The translations under genes and the position numbers were made by a program. From Syngnathus acus (taxonomy: Eukaryota > Chordata > Actinopteri > Syngnathiformes > Syngnathidae), in the NCBI RefSeq assembly GCF_901709675.1, contig NC_051087.1:2870001-2934000 (forward strand): a DNA stretch of 64,000 nucleotides, in the 5' to 3' direction. Below are positions 56,760-64,000 of this stretch, in pieces (position 1 is the stretch's first letter; the number at the start of each line of letters is the position of its first letter). The notes under the pieces were generated by a model. It was not told the origin of the DNA. It was given only the letters and a program-made list of their open reading frames with translations, and ran no database searches.

Positions 56760-57396
56760 TATTAATAACTGAATACTTGAGTTTATTATTCCATTAGTAT
56801 TTAGATGTTTTTGGAAAACAAAAATGTTTCATACAAATAATGGAGCTTTGTTTATCCATCTTTGCAAGTGATGGCAGAAATAACATGATTAACCTTTTTG
56901 TTTAATTTGTTTTAAAACATTTTGGTTTGGTGGTGTGCTCTGGGGAAAAAAAACCCACTGCACTACAGAACCAAAACGGAAACACCATGCTGATTGCGTC
57001 ACACAATCGATCGTCACAGCCTCCAAATATTCACAATGGATTATCCCGACGGTGCTATCAATAACGATTGGAAATAAGAATGTTCTTGCCTTTGACAGGG
57101 GAAGGGGAATAGGTACACCGCTCGGGACTAGTCGGAATTCCAACAACGTCCTTTAATATTCAAAATCAAGAAAACCTTAGCGTCAAACAATAACATAAAC
57201 ATTAACTGACCGCTTAGTGGTCTTTATATTTTAATATTCCTTACGTTTGGGAATGCAGCATACGTCACGTGACCACGTTAAACCCGGAAATGAATCTCCA
57301 AGCGAGAAAATGAAAACAGTCGAAAATGCCTTCAAGACGATTTGAACTGCACTAACCGCTCTATCACTATCGGCTCTTGTTTTTATCTAGCCGGTC
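56760..57396 (+). promoter_or_regulatory. pla2g12a: dnajb14-pla2g12a spacer and pla2g12a promoter
   Basis: The first part is AT-rich with no gene. Near the gene a perfect palindromic E-box GTCACGTGAC lies at 57,264-57,273, about 125 bp before the start codon, followed by ACCCGGAAAT, an ETS-type site. GTCACGTGAC is the CLEAR-type consensus recognised by TFEB/MITF-family and USF factors. Confidence 0.5.
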
Positions 57397-58474
57397 ATGC
57401 TAACGACAAGCCATGTTGTTTTCGTCCTGGTCATTTACGTGGCTTCTGTTTCTTGCTGTGAGCAGAAAGCGGAGACTCCTGACTGGCGAATGACTCTGAA
57501 AACGATACGCAATGGCATCCATAAAATCGACACGTATCTCAACGCGGCTCTCGACTTGTTCGGCGGCGACGACGGCATGTGTCGTTACAAATGTAGTGAC
57601 GGTAAAGCAGATTTTAATATCATGTAGTTATTTTTATATATATATGTGGGTGTGTATATGTGTTAAATTTCACATTGCTGATGTGTTCATCAGGCTGTGG
57701 TAGATAACAGTGCTTCACCTTTGCTCCCCTCTCAGGTTACAAGCCGGGGCCTCGTCCCGGGTACAAGCCGCCGCCGCCCAACGGATGTGGAACGCCACTG
57801 TTTGGAATCCAGGTAAATGAAATGAAATGACAATGGCTCCTGATACTCACAGGCGGAGCTAGAGGGGGGACCTCAGCCCCCCTAAACTGTTTTTTATACA
57901 TCAACCACCAGTGACACAACATTGACATGTCCACTTGTCAATATTAGTTTACAAATGTCAGCAATGTGAAATGATCTTCCGTTCCCAGTTCGACGTTGGC
58001 ATCCCATCCATGACCAAATGCTGCAACCAGCACGACCGCTGCTACGACACATGCGGCCGCGAGAAGCATGACTGCGACGAGCAGTTCCAGGACTGTCTGG
58101 AGACCATCTGCAGGAACGTGCAACGTACTCTGGGATTGGCCCACAGTGTTCAAGGTGAGAGATGGCGAGGTGTGATAGTGCCTTGTGATCACAGATGTGT
58201 CCAGCAGAGGGTGCAGAAGAGCTTATTTGTATTTGTCAAACGAACGTGTATAATAATGAAGCTGACTTGAAAATCGTTCCTTAAGAGTGGATTTTGCTTT
58301 ATTTACAAGAATTTTTGTGATCTCAGTTTGCCCTTTTGTGTCATTTGTTGCGCAGCGTGCGAGTCAACCGTGACGTTGCTATTCGACGCCGTGATGCACT
58401 TGGGGTGCAAACCGTACTTGGACAGCCAGCGAGAGTCGTGCGTGTGTCAGTACGAGGTGAAGAAGGAGCTGTGA
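57397..58474 (+). CDS. pla2g12a: Group XIIA secretory phospholipase A2
   Basis: Four exons: 57,397-57,601; 57,736-57,812; 57,989-58,154; 58,356-58,474. All phases agree, giving 188 aa (human 189). The hydrophobic N terminus (residues 1 to about 20, ending VASVSC) is a signal peptide. The catalytic segment CCNQHDRCYDTCG (105-117) contains the His109-Asp110 pair of secreted phospholipases A2, with many paired cysteines for disulphides. The C-terminal ACESTVTLLFDAV and HLGCKPYLDSQR stretches are typical of group XII. The enzyme hydrolyses the sn-2 ester of phospholipids with Ca2+, although group XIIA has low activity. This is an ordinary endogenous enzyme, not a venom form. It lies beside casp6, as in human 4q25. 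pla2g12b is excluded because it lacks the catalytic His. Confidence 0.95.
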
Positions 58475-59031
58475 CCAAGTTTTGGATCTACGTTTGTTTT
58501 GATGCTCCGCAAAGTAGACATTTCTCAGGGATAGATGTGATGCTGCTGCTGCCTTTTTGACACCGGACTCTATAAATTCTCACTTTTGACTGATATCATG
58601 TAAATAATTTGAAATGCATTCAATTATTTATGTTTTTGTGTGTGTTGTTCAATGGATTGGTTCATTGGTGTTTTTTTGCTGAAAAGTGGGGTACAAACGA
58701 CCCCCCCCCCCCAGATGACTGCAAAAGATTACCCTAAGATTCCCTAACCCCTTCAATTAAAAAAAATGATCTGGGCGAAAAATCGTAAAAGTTAAACGTG
58801 TTCAATAATTATGGTTAAAAACAATCTTTGTTTGGTCTAGTTTGACTAGTTTTCATATATGTATTCTGTGGCACTATGCTGCCCCTCACGGGTTGCTCTT
58901 GGTACTACCATGTACTACGTGTGTGGTGTGCTGTTTTTGTTTTGTGATTGTTTTTTGCTCACTTATAATATGGTTAAAATCACTGTGTAGTGCACCTTGC
59001 TTTAGCAGGATGTAGTCTATTCTGCAGAACA

Positions 59032-59037
59032 AATAAA
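59032..59037 (+). terminator. pla2g12a: pla2g12a poly(A) signal AATAAA
   Basis: Canonical hexamer about 560 bp after the stop codon and just 60 bp before the first candidate exon of the next, uncharacterised gene. Confidence 0.65.
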
Positions 59038-59096
59038 ATTAAGATAATTTATTAATTACCTTTGTGTTCATTGGAAATCTTGACTTTTTAGTTGGA

Positions 59097-59776
59097 ATGT
59101 CTCCTTCACTCCGTGAGAAGAAAGTGCCAAACGTTTTACATTCTGTAGGCTCTGCTGTCAATGAAGTGGCTACAGTTATGAAAATATTTAATTGTTTTTC
59201 TTCCAAGCCCTACAGGCATTGGCGGCAGAACCTGTCAAGCAAGACCCACAAGATGTTACAATTGAAACATCACAACCAAAGTGCAATTCTTGTGCAACGC
59301 CTCACAAAGAAATCCCTGAGGCAGGATTGAAGACCCAAAGACAGAGGGGAAAGAGATGCAGAGAAGGAAACGCAGTAAGTCATAGATCAAAATATCAAAC
59401 GTGGGAGATACCCACACCACATCTAGGAACATTTTAGTAATTCAGTAAATAATTTAAATACACTGCCACAGTGCTTTAGCATACTTTTATGAGTGTGTTG
59501 AGCAAGCTTCTGGATATGTGTGCATTTTATTTACAAAACACTGACTGCATGGTATGATAAACAATGTCGTCTTAATTGCAGGATCCGAGCATGCACATGT
59601 TCACTCTTGTGAAGACAATTGATTACTTATACTGTTTATCCAAAATGAAGAGACATCAGGACACAAGAAGGAGAGGAGAAAAGAATTTAAGGGGGACACA
59701 AGCAAAGGAAAAAAAACTGGGTGACACAAAGAAGAGACAGAAAATAATTGATAAAGACAAAGGAAATACATTTTAA
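59097..59776 (+). CDS. Uncharacterised small basic protein, three candidate exons
   Basis: Candidate exons at 59,097-59,144, 59,216-59,374 and 59,581-59,776 join in phase 0 at both junctions. The sites seen are TCT|GTAGGC, a pyrimidine-rich ...CCCTACAG acceptor, a consensus GCA|GTAAGT donor and a good TTAATTGCAG acceptor. The product would be about 133 aa. It starts MSPSLREKKVPNVLHS, has a CNSC cysteine pair and a basic stretch QRQRGKRCREGN in the middle, and ends in a Lys/Arg-rich, probably helical tail. I do not recognise the family. The basic composition would suit a nuclear or nucleic-acid-binding protein, but that is a guess. The first exon is the weakest part; it could instead be internal (an AG ends at 59,090) or absent. 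Alternatives: an alternative 3' exon set of pla2g12a, or a decayed gene. No canonical poly(A) signal is seen directly after the stop. Confidence 0.4.
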
Positions 59777-59897
59777 AAATGAAAGAGACAAGTGGACGGG
59801 GTTAAGGGAGGATCTGTAGTTCATTAATTTTTCAGATTGGAAGTTGGAATTGAGGTGTAACGCGGAAGCGTCACATTTGACTGACAACTTGTAGCAG

Positions 59898-59954
59898 CCA
59901 ATGATCGCCGACCTCTTGGCCAATGCGCGCGGAAGAGGGCGGGGCTAATATAAG
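59898..59954 (+). promoter_or_regulatory. casp6: casp6 core promoter
   Basis: Two CCAAT boxes (59,898-59,902 and 59,920-59,924), a GC box GGGCGGGGC (59,937-59,945) and an AT-rich TATA-like TAATATAAG (59,946-59,954) lie in that order 45-100 bp before the first candidate start codon. This layout is typical of an NF-Y/Sp1-driven promoter. Confidence 0.65.
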
Positions 59955-59998
59955 TTGGCGAGCTGTTGTCACGGCGAAGGTGAGGTAAAGCAGCGAAT

Positions 59999-62522
59999 AT
60001 GTCCCGAATTGGAGAACGCTGCTGTCCAGGTAAAACAGCTTTTAAGAGCTTATATATACATATATATTAAATGTACGCATACGTCTTATGAATATGGAGG
60101 GCGAAGGACGCGAATGTTTCTTTGGGAACATTTTAATAATTATCGTCAGCGGCATCAGCGAGAGTTACGATACAACTTGGGTGTAGCTGTCATGCCATTT
60201 TCTTTTAAAAGTGTTATGAAGACACCAGACAACATTCTTCAATTTTGATTTCTCTTTTTCTTAACTTCTTTTCTTCAAGCAGCGACTGTTGCCATGGACC
60301 ATACGACCGTCACAGACAGCAAGAGTAAGTGACAGGAGCTATTCGGGGAAAAGAAGTTACATTAAAGTATTATTTGGTTGAGTACAAAGGTATGGAAAAG
60401 ATTTGGAAATGAAACAAAGAAGTGTAGTGAATGGGTTAATCATTACCTTAACACGCCTCATATTTCCCGTTTATAGCCATGTTAACCTGCAGGCTTCACG
60501 TTATCGTTTAACGTTAGAAATTAATGTACTGTCATTATATTTCGTAATAAAATGTGATGAATATAGTTAAAGTTATCTTCTGCCTTGTTCTGTCAAGTAA
60601 TGAGTAGATGATCCATGCTTGGCATATCGTCATTACATGGAATGAGGGCTAAAATAAAATAACTAATAAAAAAAACTGGGATATTTTTTGTAATGGACAA
60701 AAATAAATCGCAAAATCGGCACATACTTACTTTCCATTGGACAGTATGTATTTGGCAATAATTAAATTGGAATTGTTTTCATAAGCATTGAAGCTTGAAT
60801 GAAGCTAGTGTATGATTTTGTAAACAAAACGACTAAAAATATTCAAAAGAGTTTAATGACACATCTTTGTATCTGTGGAAGACAAAGTTTTGAAAGCTGA
60901 CAATTTTTTTTTCATGAACCAAAAATTAAAATGCCCCTGTTTCAGTGTGTCACCAGAGCTGCTTTGCTTTAATTTCACAAAGTTCGTGAACAAAAAAAAT
61001 CCGTATTTATGTACTCACAGGTGTCATCTTTCTCCCGCGGTCAGCCTGTTATTGTAAGCAGCTAGCACTCTAAGCTGACCAAACAATGGCTGCTTGACCT
61101 CCGTGCTGTTAGCGCTAATGCACCTGTAGTTGACTAACAAAGAAAAAACTTACTTCTGCAGTTGTTGGACTGAAGTTAATGTGTTGTTTTTTTGTCATTT
61201 CAGATCTATGCGTCCAGAATCTTACGGAGACGGATGCTTTCAGAAGGTTGGCTCATATTTTCTCAAGCAAAGCTTCCGCTTGTTCCCGCCTTAAATATTC
61301 AGTGTTGCGTGATCGCACAGCGAATCGCTTTTGGACCCCGCCGAAGAATACAAGATGGAATACAGACGACGAGGCCAGGCGCTCATTTTTAATCAGGAAC
61401 GCTTCTTCTGGCGCCTCGGCATGAACGACCGGCACGGGACCAACGCTGACTGCTACAAGCTGGAGATCAGGTAGAGATGATCTCCATTTTCCCCAAAAAC
61501 TTGTAGTTCATTGCTTTGTCCTTTCTAGGCTGAAGGAACTCAACTTTGAGGTGAAAGTTTACGAAAACTACAAAAACGAGGAAGTCCTGGAGATAATCCA
61601 TAAAGGTGATCGTTTAAAACCTATCTTCTTCTGCTCTAAGACAATTTACAGTTCTCAAATTTTCGTAAACAAAAGTCATAGATGAACCCAATGTACATTT
61701 TGTAAATACTGATAACAAATAACTAATGTCCGACCAGCCGGCGAGGATAACCACTCGGATGCCGATTGCTTCGTGCTCGTTTTTCTGAGCCACGGCGAGG
61801 ACGAGCACGTGTACACCTACGACGGCAAGATCAGCATCCAGCACATCACGTCGCTCTTCAAAGGAGACCAGTGCCCAAGCCTGGTCGGGAAGCCCAAAAT
61901 CTTCGTTTGGCAGGTACGCACCACAACTAGTCACCGGCGCAGTTATCGCTTTGCCAGATACAAATGAAAATGTCCGTCCATCTCCAGGCGTGTCGCGGGG
62001 ACAAACACGATGAGCCCGTGATGCCTTGTGACGCCGTGGACAGCAAGTCGAAGACCAGCGAGGTGGTTGTCGACGCCAGCGCTGTTCACACGCTGCCGGC
62101 AGGAGCCGATTTCATCATGTGCTACTCGGTGGCGGAAGGTAAGAAACATTTTTGTTTTTGTACCCGTTTTGATGAATAGTGATACCCCCATCAAGAAAAC
62201 AAAATGAGCTCACATTTGAAGCCGTTTTAGAATCAGCTCACCGTACAGCGTCTTAACCGTCATGTTCGCGGTATTTCACTCTCAAGGTTACTACTCGCAT
62301 CGCGATACGGTGAATGGCTCGTGGTACATTCAGGACCTGTGCGAGCTGTTGAGGAAGTACGGCGACTCTCTGGAATTCACCGAACTCCTGACGCTTGTCA
62401 ACCGCATGGTATCGGCCAGGAGCGTTTGGGGTAGCAAGGACAGGGATTCCATCGGCAAAAAGCAGGTGCCCTGCTTCGCCTCCATGCTCACCAAAAAGCT
62501 CTACTTCCGCCCCAAGAAGTAA
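59999..62522 (+). CDS. casp6: Caspase-6 (executioner caspase)
   Basis: Eight exons: 59,999-60,029; 60,283-60,324; 61,204-61,246; 61,321-61,470; 61,529-61,605; 61,738-61,913; 61,988-62,138; 62,287-62,522. Phases agree, giving 301 aa (human 293). It is a cysteine protease that cuts after Asp; its substrates include lamins. The prodomain cleavage motif TETD (about 32-35) is conserved. Catalytic His is in FLSHGED (about 133) and catalytic Cys in QACRG (about 175); an intron falls between Gln and Ala of that motif. The linker keeps DAVD (ending about 191) but has VVVD (ending about 202) where human has the TEVD self-cleavage site, and is about three residues shorter. The small subunit [19 protein letters not shown] is nearly as in human. 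Exons 1-2 are supported by phase but not by strong homology, so translation could begin at the Met in exon 2 (about 60,294). Exon 3 ends at a weak GTTGGC donor with a 74-bp intron. Confidence 0.94.
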
Positions 62523-63526
62523 GAATTTAGTCACTTGTTGCGTCCATCCTAATCACAGAAAAGATTCCCCGATTTTTATTATTTTTTTTACACTCATGCC
62601 TAATTGCCCAATTTTTTTATTCCGTTTCCCGTGTGAACGTAAATACAACCGTAAAGATAAACAGATTTGCGGAAACGGCCTTTTTGAGTCTTGAGGGGCA
62701 GTTTGTGCTTGTTTGGAAAAACGACCTCGCTGTTTGCCTTTTGCAACCTTTAACAAACTCTGACGAAAAGCCCAAATTTGCTACGTTTGCAAGCTTTCAT
62801 AAGAATTTGCAGCTCAGTGAGATACAAGCTTAAGAAAACTCTTCCCCTTCAGTTTTAGAATCAAAACATGGTATAGTGATGCTGTTCATTAATTTGTGCG
62901 TTATTGATGTGCGTAATTAAGTGACAAATTTGAAACAATGTTGACTCTTTTTAGCATAGCACGTCAACTCTGTGTAGTCACAGAGATTTTAATTGTAATT
63001 GCAATAAGTTTTACATATTACTCGTGCAGTTTGGCCATCATTTTTCATTTTGTGATTTTCCTTAAATATGCTGTTTGACCAAAAAAAAAAAGAAAAAGGG
63101 AATTTATGTATTTGCATGTGTTTGTATTGGTCTTTCAAGTCATGTCAGTGGTTAAACTTGGATTCCAAAAAATGATTTTTTTTTTTTTTTTTTGCACCCA
63201 AAACAGCAGCTGACACAAATGACTGTACCTCAGGGAGTATGGGTGTGTGTCCATTTAAAAAAAATAAAAATAAAAATCCTACTTTTGTAGTCACATGATG
63301 TACTGTATGACTCAGGGAAAAACAGAACAACTCTTAAATTCCAATCACATCTTACCGCAGCAGTCTGTGACAGATTCAGCAAATGAATTTTATTTCAATT
63401 TTCCAGTTCGTTCATATCTGCCCCCCCCCCCTTCCATAATCAACTCTCCTTTCTGTCTCCGATTAAAAATGCAGCATTATGAAAATAAACCGAAAGTGTT
63501 TGCTTTCTTTTTGCTCTGTGATGTAA
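62523..63526. other. casp6-mcub convergent 3' interval
   Basis: The casp6 3' untranslated region lies first. No canonical poly(A) hexamer is seen until AATAAA at about 63,263-63,268, in an A-rich run. On the minus strand the mcub poly(A) signal is TTTATT at 63,389-63,394. No other gene is seen. Confidence 0.5.
63389..63394 (-). terminator. mcub: mcub poly(A) signal
   Basis: AATAAA on the minus strand, about 135 bp after the mcub stop codon. Confidence 0.6.
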
Positions 63527-64000
63527 TCATGGCTTGGACTGGATCTGCTCGATGGGGAGTTGAAGCTGTGTCGGATTACGCAGGCGTTTCAGGTCATCCT
63601 CCACCTGGAACATGTTTAGTTCATATTGAATACAGATAAATGTTTCATTTGCATAATTCACGAGTGTATCGTATTGCACTTAACTATAAGACTAATGCAG
63701 AATCTTTTGAAAAGATGCATGCGCTTGTAGCAATCACAACATACCTGAGCCAGCTCATCTTTAAGTTCATTGTACTTTTCCACATTGAACTTCTTCTTGC
63801 TAGCTCCCTTGTAGAAGTATTGCAGGAACTGTCTATCTTTAGCACCAGGGTAGACATAATCCTGGAAAAAAGAAACAACAAATGGAGGAAAATGACAAAA
63901 CTATTGAGTGTGTAGGACAGAATTTGGCTTGCTTACCTCCTTTGTGAGGACATAGTAGGCGAAAGCCCCCATGCTAGTGGCGGACGTCACAAAATAGGTG
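63527..64000 (-). CDS. mcub: Mitochondrial calcium uniporter dominant-negative subunit beta, 3' end (partial)
   Basis: Three exons are visible in transcript order: 63,937 to beyond 64,000 (runs off the window), 63,745-63,861 and 63,527-63,604 with the stop. The visible protein covers the end of the second membrane helix (TYFVTSATSMGAFAYYVLTK), the matrix segment DYVYPGAKDRQFLQYFYK, and the C-terminal coiled coil ending ...LPIEQIQSKP. This is the MCU/MCUB family: pore subunits of the inner-membrane calcium uniporter, with MCUB damping channel activity. The pore DIME motif and N terminus are outside the window. The choice of mcub over mcu rests mostly on its position beside casp6, as in human 4q25, and on the RQFLQ segment. 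The tail DLKRLR is rather mcu-like, so mcu is a real alternative. Confidence 0.8.

Overview
The window is vertebrate nuclear DNA, almost certainly from a ray-finned (teleost) fish. The evidence is split vertebrate genes with short, fish-sized introns (60 bp to about 1 kb), abundant simple repeats, and scraps of dispersed repeats familiar from teleosts. I cannot name the species. No bacterial, viral or CRISPR-like content was seen.

Layout. Bases 1 to about 39,300 contain no protein-coding exon I can recognise. This stretch holds simple repeats, a few transposon scraps, several CpG-rich patches, and blocks rich in homeodomain-type TAATTA cores that look like candidate developmental enhancers. 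In human, PSIP1 lies on chromosome 9p22.3 towards CCDC171 and BNC2, so this may be flanking or intronic territory of bnc2. That is inference only, because no bnc2 exon is visible. From 39.9 kb on the window is gene-dense: psip1 (+), snapc3 (-), ttc39b (+), dnajb14 (+), pla2g12a (+), a small uncharacterised candidate gene (+), casp6 (+), and the 3' end of mcub (-, running off the window).

I rebuilt the gene models exon by exon from splice sites and reading phase. Each of the six complete genes gives one uninterrupted frame of near-human length: psip1 492 aa in 16 coding exons, snapc3 383 aa in 9, ttc39b 583 aa in 18, dnajb14 381 aa in 8, pla2g12a 188 aa in 4, casp6 301 aa in 8. psip1 and snapc3 converge tail to tail, with poly(A) signals about 160 bp apart. 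snapc3 and ttc39b diverge from a shared promoter interval of about 580 bp. casp6 and mcub converge.

The genes are mostly housekeeping or regulatory and do not form one pathway: a chromatin tether (LEDGF), a snRNA transcription factor subunit (SNAP50), a sterol-metabolism TPR protein, an ER co-chaperone, a secreted phospholipase, an apoptotic caspase and a mitochondrial calcium uniporter subunit. The linkage itself is notable: psip1-snapc3-ttc39b matches human 9p22.3, while dnajb14 and pla2g12a-casp6-mcub match human 4q23-q25. The points most worth a second look are the uncharacterised three-exon gene at 59.1-59.8 kb, a ZNF143-like site in the snapc3 promoter, two GC-AG introns with the same GCGAGT donor, E-box palindromes upstream of dnajb14 and pla2g12a, a changed self-cleavage site in caspase-6, a 24-bp perfect palindrome, and scattered CTCF-core-like motifs. 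I found no convincing new multi-gene system.
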